Assembly (NCBI GenBank): GCA_963725655.1
Contig: CAVRYY010000001.1
Location: forward strand, 1,674,001 to 1,738,000
DNA from: CAVRXT01 sp963725655
Lineage (GTDB): Bacteria; Acidobacteriota; Terriglobia; Acidiferrales; UBA7541
Direction: 5' to 3'
DNA: 64,000 nucleotides
Part shown: positions 45,017 through 53,494 of the stretch, piece by piece
How positions within the stretch are numbered: the first letter of the stretch is position 1
Layout: the number at the start of each line of letters is the position of its first letter
The notes under the pieces: generated by a model
The model's input: the letters and a program-made list of their open reading frames with translations, nothing else
The model's database searches: none
Told to the model about the DNA's origin: nothing
Made by a program: the position numbers and the translations under genes

Positions 45017-46135
45017 CTAAGCCGTGCCCCAAATTTCGCCCAGCACTCGCTGGAAATTCGCGCCTAGCACTTTCTCTATCACCGAGGATGGCTGGCCGCG
45101 TTTGGCCAGTTCCTCGGCGATCGCTTGCATGTGATCCGGCCCATTCAGGTCCGGCACATACGGATAGCGGTCCTCACCCGGCGCGCCGATTCCGAGCTTT
45201 TTGCGCCGCGCAATATCCGCGTCGAAATCCGCTTTCACGGCCGGACTCAGTTCGACTTTCTCAATCGATCCGTCGGAACCGATTCCCACGTGATCGGCTC
45301 CGCACACGTTAATGGCGTGAACCAAGTGATCGAGCACGTGCTGGCGGGTGGGCACCGTCGGAGGGGCAACCAGGTAGGGCATGAGAAACACGCCGAAGTA
45401 GCCGCCGCGATCCGCCAGGGATTTGAGAACCTCGTCGGGCTTGTTGCGGGGATGCGCGTAAACGGCGGCGCATCCGGCGTGGGAGATGAGCACTGGCTTG
45501 GAAGATGCGGCGATCGCTTCGCTGGTGGTGCGATACCCGCTGTGACTGAGGTCGACCGCCACTCCGGCGTCGTTCATCTTCTTCACCGCCGCGATTCCCG
45601 CTTTGCTTAGACCGGCATTACCCGGCTCCAGGCAGCCGTCGCCCAGGGAATTGCGGTTGTTGTAAGTGATCTGCATGATCCGCACCCCGAGGTTGCGGAA
45701 CATGCCGATGTGTTCGGGATCGTCCTCGATAATCTCGGTGTACTGAAAACCGGGGATAATGCCGAGCTTGTGATCGCGTTTGGCGCGCGAAATGTCCGAG
45801 TGCTGGCGAACCATCGCGAACGCCTCGGGATATTTCTCCACCATCGCCTCAAACGAGGCCAGGACCTGGATGGTGTCGTCAAGATTTCGCTGCGAGATGG
45901 TCGAGTTAACGGCGGTGATCCCCGATTGCCGAATTACCGCTACCTCCTCTGGGCTGGGCATCTGTTCGTCGTGGAGAAACGGGCCACACAGCGAGTCCAT
46001 CACAATGGCGTGGCTGTAAAGTTCCGCGATTTCAGACGTAGTGGCGTTCGCGCGCGTGCCGCCCAACAGACGCGGCGCAGCCAGCGCTGCGGCAGAAAGT
46101 TTTAGGATTGCAGCGTGAAATTCTCGGCGATTCAA
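45017..46135 (-). CDS. M19 membrane-dipeptidase family protein with altered metal site, Tat leader
   Basis: 372 residues from a TTG at 46135, chosen because GAGGAG lies 7-8 bp in front and the product then begins NRREFHAAI, a Tat-like leader with AAALAAP. The barrel and the late ligands are present (VDLSHSGYRTT, LISHAG, VGIGSDGS), but the N-terminal HxD reads MDSLCGP (47-52) and the bridging Glu segment is GIIPGFQYTE. At least one zinc site of normal renal-type dipeptidases is thus missing. It probably belongs to a distinct subfamily; activity is uncertain. Confidence 0.83.
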   Translation of the reverse strand: MNRREFHAAILKLSAAALAAPRLLGGTRANATTSEIAELYSHAIVMDSLCGPFLHDEQMPSPEEVAVIRQSGITAVNSTISQRNLDDTIQVLASFEAMVEKYPEAFAMVRQHSDISRAKRDHKLGIIPGFQYTEIIEDDPEHIGMFRNLGVRIMQITYNNRNSLGDGCLEPGNAGLSKAGIAAVKKMNDAGVAVDLSHSGYRTTSEAIAASSKPVLISHAGCAAVYAHPRNKPDEVLKSLADRGGYFGVFLMPYLVAPPTVPTRQHVLDHLVHAINVCGADHVGIGSDGSIEKVELSPAVKADFDADIARRKKLGIGAPGEDRYPYVPDLNGPDHMQAIAEELAKRGQPSSVIEKVLGANFQRVLGEIWGTA

Positions 46136-46473
46136 AGTGTGGCTCCTCAGGCAGCGGCGCTCGAAGGCGGAGTATATAACAGGGCCGGCCCTTCCATTGC
46201 GACGTTGGGCCCGACGCTGGTGCCGGAAAAAACTGTGTTCAGCCAGAACGTAAAATGGCAATTCGCCAGCATTCAGATTTTAGATTTCCTTTGGAATCAG
46301 GTACATGCTCAGTCTAATCCTGGCGCATGTAGGGATTAGAAATCGCGGCGCTTTGTGGGTCGATCGTAGCCAGCCGCACGGTTGGCCAATTGCGGTTTCG
46401 TCGCCTCGTCTCGCCTCCTGATGTGACGCTAGCATGGCCAGCGGAGCGTTGGTAGAGATCACTTCGGTGGACG
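46136..46473. other. 338-bp stretch upstream of the RHS array
   Basis: No gene is recognised. A 79-codon minus-strand open frame (46280-46519) crosses into the first long repeat and has no family character. The stretch must hold the promoter of the M19-like gene on the minus strand and marks the left border of the accessory region. Confidence 0.4.
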
Positions 46474-47428
46474 CGAGTGTCTGGTCGGTGGCGCGTCTTT
46501 CGTCTTGGGTGTTCGTCAACGATGCAGCCGTTTCACGCCGAAACTAGCGTCCCGGTAGTGTTGCCGTCCCGGCCCTTGTCTTTGTTGAAGTTCCCGGCGA
46601 ACGCAAAGGTGATGCGCCTGCATGAGTCGCGATTGTCGGTAAGCTCAACGGGCCGACGACGGGATCAGAATGGCTTAGGCGTCCGGCACTTGTTCCATCT
46701 GACGCTTTGGTTCAGATGAATGTCGGTCGAGTCGATCGGCAGTAACCCATCGCCACGATCCAGGGCGCTCACACCGAAACCAGCTCTCGGGATTCTTGGT
46801 GAGCAATTGGGACGACTTCAACCGGTTGATAAACGACGTGACTTATCCCTGGTCGGGTACGGGCGTTAACTATGAATACGCTTACGATCGCTACGGGAAT
46901 CGCTGGAACCAAACGCTGAATCAGCTCTGCAACCAGGGAGTTTCGGTATGTATAAAATTCGACCAGTATAATCATGTGACCGGCGGCCCATTGAGCTATG
47001 ACGCCGCCGGGAACGTGATCAACGACGGCAACCATACTTACACCTACGACGCCGCGAATCACCTAACGGGGGTAGGGGGCGGCGGAACTATCGCCAGCTA
47101 CGTATATGACGGTTCCGGGCAGCGGGTGGCGAAGACGGTGAATGGCACGACGGTGCAGGATTTGTACGACCTGAGCGGGCACGTGGTGATTGAGGAAAAT
47201 GCCGCCGGTCAATGGAATCGTGGAGAGGTCTATGCGGGAGGCCAGCACCTGGCGACCTACCGAAGCGATAAGACCTACTTCAGTGCGGTAGATGCGTTGG
47301 GAACCGAACGGATGAGTGCGACAGTGGATCAAACGAGCAACGAGAGCTGCATGAACCTGCCGTTCGGGGATGATTTGACTTGCACCGGCACCGCGGTGGG
47401 AGAGGTCAGTCCCCTGCATTTCACCGGC
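46474..47428 (+). repeat. Long direct repeat, copy 1 (0.96 kb, RHS core part)
   Basis: Nearly identical to 51704-52665. The copies start with CGAGTGTCTGG and end at CACCGGC just before the GKER(D) motif of RHS cores. I count only a handful of substitutions and one 7-base tandem insertion (TCAGATG) in copy 2. It includes ~325 bp of non-coding or remnant DNA before the RHS reading frame. The identity implies recent duplication or gene conversion. Confidence 0.9.
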
Positions 47429-48199
47429 AAAGAACGAGATACCGAATCAGGAAATGACTACTTCAATGCACGCTATATGGCGAGCAGCATGGGAAGGTTC
47501 CTGAGCCCTGATCCATCGAATCTGAGTGTCGATTTTTGGCTTCCTCAAACCTGGAACCGCTATACCTATGGCCTAAACAATCCGCTAACGATGGTTGACA
47601 AGAATGGTTTGTGGCCTTCGCCCATCCACTTCCAGATGAACGATAGCTCTTTTCCGGGCATGAGCAAGCAGGATATCGGCATCCTCGACAAAGCGACTTG
47701 GAACATGGATTGGGCCCCCGGACAACAAGACCCGAGGAACGCGCCTCAACATGGGATGCAGGATGGCAGTGGCAACGTAGGGGGAAGCCCCGAGACAATG
47801 CAAGAAGATGCCCGGCAACAGGCGGATGATTTCATATCCAAGCAGGTGGCAACTGCTCAACAAGCCCAAGCCGATTGGGAAGCGCAAGGACATACAGGGA
47901 TTGCTCCAGCGGCACTCACGGCCTTCGGGAATGCGTTACATACTGTGCAGGACAGAACGTCGCCTGCACATCAAGGAGAACAACCGTGGTCAGGCAATGC
48001 GAAGGATGTTCCGGGTCATCTGTGGCGAGAGAAATGGCCATCGAACGATCAGTGGACGGCTGGAAAGAATGCATCCAGAGCCTTATTTCACAGGACTTTT
48101 GGTGATGAGTTTGACTGGGTATTTTTTAAGAATCCTTGCGCAAGAACAAGCGCCACAGACAGTCAAGGCAATTCAACTGGTTGGTCAGGCTGCCAATGA
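46796..48199 (+). CDS. Orphan RHS cassette 1: RHS core fragment with PLC/P1-nuclease-like tip
   Basis: 467 residues from a weak TTG; the frame is open to about 46,708 with no better start, so this is a 5'-truncated RHS gene. YD/RHS repeats (YEYAYDRYGNRW, LSYDAAGNVINDGNHTYTYD) lead to the core end GKERDTESGNDYFNARYMAS and GRFLSPDP. The C-terminal ~190 residues are the polymorphic tip. It holds H382-TVQ-D386-RTSP-A-H392, the HxxxDxxxPxH pattern of zinc phospholipase C and S1/P1 nucleases. A toxin that attacks phospholipid or nucleic acid is inferred. Likely silent until recombined onto an expressed RHS core. Confidence 0.75.
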   Translation: MVSNWDDFNRLINDVTYPWSGTGVNYEYAYDRYGNRWNQTLNQLCNQGVSVCIKFDQYNHVTGGPLSYDAAGNVINDGNHTYTYDAANHLTGVGGGGTIASYVYDGSGQRVAKTVNGTTVQDLYDLSGHVVIEENAAGQWNRGEVYAGGQHLATYRSDKTYFSAVDALGTERMSATVDQTSNESCMNLPFGDDLTCTGTAVGEVSPLHFTGKERDTESGNDYFNARYMASSMGRFLSPDPSNLSVDFWLPQTWNRYTYGLNNPLTMVDKNGLWPSPIHFQMNDSSFPGMSKQDIGILDKATWNMDWAPGQQDPRNAPQHGMQDGSGNVGGSPETMQEDARQQADDFISKQVATAQQAQADWEAQGHTGIAPAALTAFGNALHTVQDRTSPAHQGEQPWSGNAKDVPGHLWREKWPSNDQWTAGKNASRALFHRTFGDEFDWVFFKNPCARTSATDSQGNSTGWSGCQ

Positions 48200-48274
48200 T
48201 CTTGGATCGCTGATTGCACCTAACGCGGATTGAGCCGCTGAGGCGAGTCAAGCGTTTTCAGGGAGATGATCTAT

Positions 48275-48616
48275 ATGCAATTAACTGAATCTGCCGACTC
48301 AGAAGCCACGCGTAGGCGCGGCAGTCGTGGTGCTCTACTTGCATTACTAGTAGGCGGCACAATGGCCTGCTTAACGCTATCGATTCTGGGCCTTGGCTAT
48401 CCGTCAGAGATTCCGTTTATAGGCGATCCTCGACCGGTTCTCGCGGCGTTCCTTTTTCCAGGGATGCTAGGAGCTGCGGCTCTAAGTGGCAATGCACACG
48501 CATGGCACTTGTGGGTAGCAGCCTTAGTGAATGGGATTATTTATTTCGGTCTAGCCTGGATCGGTAGCCGTGTGACCGCCCTCATCTTCAGAAAAGTAAG
48601 GAAGACCGGACGGTAA
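48275..48616 (+). CDS. Small membrane protein; candidate immunity protein for cassette 1
   Basis: 113 residues from the ATG at 48275, nine bases after GGGAG; an ATG at 48266 is in frame but overlaps that site. Three hydrophobic stretches (ALLALLVGGTMACLTLSILG, VLAAFLFPGMLGAAAL, LWVAALVNGIIYFGLAWIG) indicate an inner-membrane protein. It directly follows the RHS tip by 75 bp, the usual place of an immunity gene. No family is recognised; the immunity role is inference. Confidence 0.55.
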   Translation: MQLTESADSEATRRRGSRGALLALLVGGTMACLTLSILGLGYPSEIPFIGDPRPVLAAFLFPGMLGAAALSGNAHAWHLWVAALVNGIIYFGLAWIGSRVTALIFRKVRKTGR

Positions 48617-49065
48617 CTTCTTCCCAACGAATCCAGCCACAGGCCGTCCTCCGGTGCGGCTTGCTTGCGTCTGCGGCTCACTCCGGCAGTCGTGGCGTAC
48701 CCGCCGAAGAGCACGCTGCTTCGCATCGGGTTAGGGGTGACACGTCACCCCAGAATGGGTACTGTAGAGCAACCTAAGGTTGCTGATCGGGAACCTGCTG
48801 AAAACAAGCGACTAATGGAAAAACTGGGCTGAAAGCGTTATGCTGGAGGCGAGCGCACGTTGCTTAAGGGGAACCATATGAGCTTCAACCCCTTAGCCCG
48901 CTTCCGGCCCCGCTGCCCGAATCTGAGCAACGCACAGGCGTCGTGTGTCCTTGCTCCCAAATCTCTCTCAGGCGGTGCGCGATGAAGCCGCCGCTCCGTA
49001 CAAAATCAGTTGGCACCAAGGTCTCGGAGGCGGAGTTAGTGCTCTGAAGTAGGGAGGAGGCACCT
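48617..49065. other. 449-bp stretch without gene, contains hairpin repeat
   Basis: Short open frames only. It carries the first copy of a hairpin repeat (48714-48752) and, close to its end, the GGAGGAGG ribosome site of the next gene. Low similarity to coding DNA suggests decayed cassette material. Confidence 0.4.
48714..48752. repeat. Hairpin repeat R1
   Basis: Contains a TGCTTCGCA-type stem and GGGGTGACACGTCACCCC (48734-48751), a seven-base-pair stem with loop CACG. Related copies are R2 (51658-51700) and R3 (57839-57880). Confidence 0.6.
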
Positions 49066-49581
49066 TTGAATACTGAACAACACTCAATCGCGAAGGTTAA
49101 TCCACACTCGGGGGAGAGTTCAGCGGGGAGACCGTGCCTTCTCGTGATCTTGCGATCTCAGCTTACTCTCGCCAAGGACCTTAGATGGCCTTTGAAGGGT
49201 TTCGCTGTGGGCGACAAGCGATACCATGATGCGGGTTTCGGAGCATGGACGGCGTTCTACGATTGGCTGAGGGATTCTGAGGGGAAACTCTTGGGCGTTC
49301 GATACTGGCTGGAGCAAGACACGGAGTTCTTGGTTGACTACACGAAACGGCTGGGGTATGTGGAGGCAGTACCCGCCCGCCACATTGAAATTTATTTTTC
49401 TGAGCGAAGAGCGGTTGATCCAAAGCTTTCCTGCGACCAAGCATTCCTCTATGACGCGATCTTCCGTTCGGACGATGGAGAGTACGCGATAGGCTTTGGT
49501 GTGGAGGAGTTGAGCGACGACAACTTACGGAGTCTCCAGGATGCAACGGCGGAATGGGTTGATGTCTCGGAGAAGAAGTGA
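49066..49581 (+). CDS. Hypothetical protein (171 aa) in the RHS array
   Basis: Starts at a TTG with GGAGGAGG in front. The protein is soluble and acidic, with GFGAWTAFYDWLRDSEGKLL and a C-terminal IGFGVEELSDDNLRSL. No family is recognised. Lying between RHS cassettes, it could be an orphan immunity protein whose toxin has been lost; that is inference from position. Its stop is directly followed by the GTG of the chimeric gene. Confidence 0.5.
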   Translation: MNTEQHSIAKVNPHSGESSAGRPCLLVILRSQLTLAKDLRWPLKGFAVGDKRYHDAGFGAWTAFYDWLRDSEGKLLGVRYWLEQDTEFLVDYTKRLGYVEAVPARHIEIYFSERRAVDPKLSCDQAFLYDAIFRSDDGEYAIGFGVEELSDDNLRSLQDATAEWVDVSEKK

Positions 49582-50271
49582 GTGCGATGCCTCTGTCCCA
49601 TAATCGCAGTGCAATTACTGATTGGAGTAGCGGCAGCTCAGGACGCACCTGTTGAAGTGTCATCGGCAAATGCAAACGAGCATCTCCTGAAAAAGATCGA
49701 CCCTGAATATCCGCCACTCGCGAGAGCCGCGCGAATGTTCGATCTTCAACTCGACCGTGGGCTGATCGTGGTGCGCCAGGGCAAGGGCAAGAAAGACCGC
49801 TACGTGCCGATTGGAGAACGCGCGACGGCATGGCTTCAGAAATACATCGCGGAAGCACGGCCACAGCTTGCCATCGAGCCGGACGACCTCACGGTGTTTC
49901 TGACCGCCGAGGGCGAACCGTTCAGCCGCGACCATCTCACGTGGACGGTGCGTGTTCACATCGTGGCCGCGAAGACCGGCAAGGTGGGAGCTTGCCATCT
50001 CTTGCGGCACTGCATGGCGACGCACATGCACGAGAACGGAGCCGACATCCGCCATATCCAAGTGATCCTCGGGCACGAGGACATCAAGACCACGCAGATT
50101 TACACACACGTCGCGCTCCGCGCGTTGCAGCAGGTTTACGCGGCGACTCATCCCACGGCGTTCATCGAGAAAGACAACGCGCCGCCGCCGCAGCAGCCTA
50201 CCAATGCAGAGATTACGGAACTGCTCACGGCGCTTGATCGTGACCCTGACGAGGACCACGAAGATCAGTAG
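49582..50271 (+). pseudogene. Chimera: TonB-like N-terminus fused to truncated tyrosine integrase
   Basis: 229 residues. Residues 1-52 form a signal peptide (IIAVQLLIGVAAAQ) and the start of a TonB C-terminal-like domain (LLKKIDPEYPPLARAARM). At about 49,737 the frame switches to the catalytic half of a tyrosine recombinase: RQGKGKKDRYVPIG, HLLRHCMATHMHENG and GHEDIKTTQIYTHV carry the Lys, HxxR, His and Tyr residues. The first catalytic Arg box and the arm-binding domain are absent, so it should be inactive. A deletion that joined two unrelated genes in frame is the simplest explanation. Confidence 0.75.
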
Positions 50272-50303
50272 CGAAGCCCCATCCAGCAAAGTACAATCTA
50301 CCC

Positions 50304-51392
50304 GTGCTGTCAGCGGCTAAGGAAGAAACGTTCTCTGCCTTCGGGCCGTGGTGTGCGGAAACGTGCATCAGCGCGAGCGAGTGTGAGGGCGAAAAACCGC
50401 ATCAGGGGGTCGCGAGCAAAAATCCCGCACTGCATCAGGGCATCAGGTGGTCTAACTCCACAACTGCATTAGGGTTGCGCGGGGCGCGGTTGGAAACTCG
50501 CGTCAGATCACGTTGTACCGGCAAAGAACGCGACTCCGAATCCGGACTGGATAACTTCGGCGCTAGATACAATTCGTCGAGCATGGGCCGATTCATGAGC
50601 CCCGATCCAGCGAATGTAGGTGCGTCTCTGGACATCCCGCAATCTTGGAACGCCTATTCCTACGTGCTGAACAACCCTCTGAACTATATCGATCCGAGCG
50701 GAATGGATTGCATTCACATCAACAACGATACGGGAGAGTACGAGGGTTTCGAGAGCGGCGACTGCGACAACTCGACGGAGGAAAAGGCGAATTCCGGCTA
50801 CTATGTCGATGGCACGGTCAACACCATCTACACCAGCACAGGCGATGACCAAGGAGTGGTTGGGGGATACAGCGGTACCAACGATGATTCAGGCACGCCC
50901 ACACTCATCTCTGGTTCATTTGCCGCCCCTCCGGCAGACACAAGCGATGCGCTTAACCCCTTCGCGACCGCCGTCTTCGGAGACGTGTTCAAAAGGCTCA
51001 GGTGGTTGGATCCCGACGTGTGCGGCGGTGGGGGCTTTGTGTTCGCTGGAGGTCAGGTTAAAGTCCCCGGCACAAATCTTCACGGCGAACTGCTGGGTGT
51101 AGTCAACTATGACTCAAAGAGCGGAACTTCGGCGGGGGGAATCGGAGAGGTTCACGTCGCCGGGCCAATTCACGTTGGTGGTGAGGTTGCCTACAACTTC
51201 AGGTCGCACAAGGTGTCCGGAGAGGGCCTAGGTTTCATGGGACATGAAACTGCTAGTGCCAAACTCGGTGCATTTGGCGGAGGCTTGCTAGCCAGTTCGC
51301 ATGGAGACGTCGGAGCATATGGCTTCGTTGGGCCAGTCGGCGGGGGCGGCTATGCGACCTTTGTTCCTGGCGGAACGCCCTGCAAACACTAA
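50304..51392 (+). CDS. Orphan RHS cassette 2: short RHS core end with Gly-rich tip
   Basis: 362-codon open frame. Real RHS similarity begins only near 50,515 (TGKERDSESGLDNFGARYNS, then GRFMSPDP and YVLNNPLNYIDPSG); the first 70 residues look like out-of-context text, so the cassette lacks a proper start. The tip (about residues 132-362) is acidic then Gly-rich (GGGGFVFAGGQVKV, VGPVGGGGYATF), with a strand-rich pattern, and matches no toxin family I know. Confidence 0.65.
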   Translation: MLSAAKEETFSAFGPWCAETCISASECEGEKPHQGVASKNPALHQGIRWSNSTTALGLRGARLETRVRSRCTGKERDSESGLDNFGARYNSSSMGRFMSPDPANVGASLDIPQSWNAYSYVLNNPLNYIDPSGMDCIHINNDTGEYEGFESGDCDNSTEEKANSGYYVDGTVNTIYTSTGDDQGVVGGYSGTNDDSGTPTLISGSFAAPPADTSDALNPFATAVFGDVFKRLRWLDPDVCGGGGFVFAGGQVKVPGTNLHGELLGVVNYDSKSGTSAGGIGEVHVAGPIHVGGEVAYNFRSHKVSGEGLGFMGHETASAKLGAFGGGLLASSHGDVGAYGFVGPVGGGGYATFVPGGTPCKH

Positions 51393-51402
51393 GGACAAAC
51401 TC

Positions 51403-51588
51403 ATGGCCTGGTATTACCGACTGTTGTTCGTGGCTGCGGCTGCTTGGGCTGCTTGGGGTTTCGTACGAAAAGAGGTGTACTACCCTTTCTCCAGCGCAAA
51501 TCCCGAGACACGCATGCCCATGTGGCTGGCGCGAACTGTGACCGGCCTGCTAGCCGCTTTTTTCATCTGGCTGGCCTTCCTCAAGTAG
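51403..51588 (+). CDS. Small membrane protein; candidate immunity protein for cassette 2
   Basis: 61 residues from the ATG at 51403, 10 bp after the tip's stop. Two hydrophobic helices (YRLLFVAAAAWAAWGFV and TVTGLLAAFFIWLAFL). Position and size fit an immunity protein for a toxin acting at the inner membrane. No family is recognised. Confidence 0.5.
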   Translation: MAWYYRLLFVAAAAWAAWGFVRKEVYYPFSSANPETRMPMWLARTVTGLLAAFFIWLAFLK

Positions 51589-51657
51589 CCGCCGATCCGC
51601 CGCCAGGTGTGTCCTTGTCAGGCTCGCCAGAGGCGCTAAACGCCGAGCGCTGGAAGG

Positions 51658-51700
51658 GCCATGCCTTCGGCATGGGGAGGGGGTATGACACGTCACCCCA
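51658..51700. repeat. Hairpin repeat R2
   Basis: A perfect CCATGCC-TTC-GGCATGG hairpin (51659-51675) is followed by GGGGTATGACACGTCACCCC (51680-51699). It ends four bases before the second long repeat. Confidence 0.6.
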
Positions 51701-51703
51701 AGT

Positions 51704-52665
51704 CGAGTGTCTGGTCGGTGGCGCGTCTTTCGTCTTGGGTGTTCGTCAACGATGCAGCCGTTTCACGCCGAAACTAGCGTCCCGGTAGTGTTGCCGTCCC
51801 AGCCCTTGTCTTTGTTGAAGTTCCCGGCGAACGCAAAGGTGATGCGCCTGCATGAGTCGCGATTGTCGGTAAGCTCAACGGGCCGACGACGGGATCAGAA
51901 TGGCTTAGGCGTCCGGCACTTGTTCCATCTGACGCTTTGGTTCAGATGTCAGATGAATGTCGGTCGAGTCGATCGGCAGTAACCCATCGCCACGATCCAG
52001 GGCGCTCACACCGAAACGAGCTCTCGGGATTCTTGGTGAGCAATTGGGACGACTTCAACCGGTTGATAAACGACGTGACTTATCCCTGGTCGGGTACGGG
52101 CGTTAACTATGAATACGCTTACGATCGCTACGGGAATCGCTGGAACCAAACGCTGAATCAGCTCTGCAACCAGGGAGTTTCGGTATGTATAAAATTCGAC
52201 CAGTATAATCATGTGACCGGCGGCCCATTGAGCTATGACGCCGCCGGGAACGTGATCAACGACGGCAACCATACTTACACCTACGACGCCGCGAATCACC
52301 TAACGGGGGTAGGGGGCGGCGGAACTACCGCCAGCTACGCATATGACGGTTCCGGGCAGCGGGTGGCGAAGACGGTGAATGGCACGACGGTGCAGGATTT
52401 GTACGACCTGAGCGGGCACGTGGTGACCGAGGAAAATGCCGCTGGGCAATGGAATCGTGGAGAGGTCTATGCGGGAGGCCAGCACCTGGCGACCTACCGA
52501 AGCGATAAGACCTACTTCAGTGCGGTAGATGCGTTGGGAACCGAACGGATGAGTGCGACAGTGGATCAAACGAGCAACGAGAGCTGCATGAACCTGCCGT
52601 TCGGGGATGATTTGACTTGCACCGGCACCGCGGTGGGAGAGGTCAGTCCCCTGCATTTCACCGGC
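51704..52665 (+). repeat. Long direct repeat, copy 2 (0.96 kb, RHS core part)
   Basis: Near-identical partner of 46474-47428, offset 5230 rising to 5237 after the TCAGATG insertion at about 51,950. Beyond CACCGGC the two copies diverge at once into different tips, which is how RHS core recombination swaps C-termini. Confidence 0.9.
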
Positions 52666-53412
52666 CAAGAAAGGGACTCTGAAAGCGGTCTCGATTTCTT
52701 TGGCGCTCGCTATTTGAGCAGTTCGATGGGAAGGATGATGAGCCCCGATCCGGTGTTCATCAGCATAGATCGTATCCGCGATCCGCAGGGCCTAAACCTG
52801 TACGCTTATGCGCGAAACAATCCCTTGTCGATCACAGACCCAACGGGGCTTGATTTCTACCAGACCTGCACTTCTACAAAGGACAACGGTGATACCTGCC
52901 AGCAAGTCCAAAATGGAAGTGCAAAGGTGTGGGTGCAAGGAAGCAGCGACTCGGACGGAAACTTCACTGCAAGTAGGATCGCGAACGACGCGGATGGCAA
53001 TCTGGTTGACACCGCTCATGGCAATGCCGCTGTTAGTGGAAGCTTCGACGAGAACGGTGTGCATCTGAATGGTGCGCAGGGTCAGTTCATCGACGGCAGT
53101 GCTCAGACAAATGTCAATGGTTCGGGCATCTTTAGCGGGATACAAGGTCAGTTCGTTTCTGACTGCGGGGGATCGTGCCAAGGTCGGGCCGAACTTGTCG
53201 GAAGCGATCAGGCTCTCTCTGCAATGGAGGGAGCTCTTAATCGCCAAGGTGGGTTGACATCGGCACTCGACTTGCTCTCTGGCGCACACAATCCGGGTAC
53301 TCAATGGAAGGACTCAGACGGTTATATCCATGTGATTTTGAATGGAGACGGAACGCTCAACGCGGGTAAACAGAGATGCACTTCGAGGGTCATCCGACCG
53401 GCGTTGACGTGA
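51937..53412 (+). CDS. Orphan RHS cassette 3: RHS core fragment with unknown tip
   Basis: 491-codon open frame from a doubtful start. The RHS core portion is the duplicate of cassette 1 (YAYDRYGNRW, YDAAGNVIND), ending QERDSESGLDFFGARYLSSS and GRMMSPDP. The tip begins near residue 300 (TGLDFYQTCTSTKDNGDTC) and is rich in short Gly/Asp/Asn strands, then a helical end (SALDLLSGAHNPGTQW). The frame stops at 53412, but a different frame continues without break to 53498, suggesting a recent frameshift at about 53,370. Function unknown. Confidence 0.65.
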   Translation: MVQMSDECRSSRSAVTHRHDPGRSHRNELSGFLVSNWDDFNRLINDVTYPWSGTGVNYEYAYDRYGNRWNQTLNQLCNQGVSVCIKFDQYNHVTGGPLSYDAAGNVINDGNHTYTYDAANHLTGVGGGGTTASYAYDGSGQRVAKTVNGTTVQDLYDLSGHVVTEENAAGQWNRGEVYAGGQHLATYRSDKTYFSAVDALGTERMSATVDQTSNESCMNLPFGDDLTCTGTAVGEVSPLHFTGQERDSESGLDFFGARYLSSSMGRMMSPDPVFISIDRIRDPQGLNLYAYARNNPLSITDPTGLDFYQTCTSTKDNGDTCQQVQNGSAKVWVQGSSDSDGNFTASRIANDADGNLVDTAHGNAAVSGSFDENGVHLNGAQGQFIDGSAQTNVNGSGIFSGIQGQFVSDCGGSCQGRAELVGSDQALSAMEGALNRQGGLTSALDLLSGAHNPGTQWKDSDGYIHVILNGDGTLNAGKQRCTSRVIRPALT

Positions 53413-53494
53413 CAAAGTTCGTTCTGCACATGGTCGATACGATCAGGGATGCGACGAGTGGAAGAGCGGCAGCCGAAAAGAGCCGGGTGCTGCC

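Noticed and set aside
46549..46670. Minus-strand text ITFAFAGNFNKDKGRDGNTT within both long repeats
   Set aside because: Short, no start codon found, and its presence in both copies follows from the duplication, so it is not evidence for coding.
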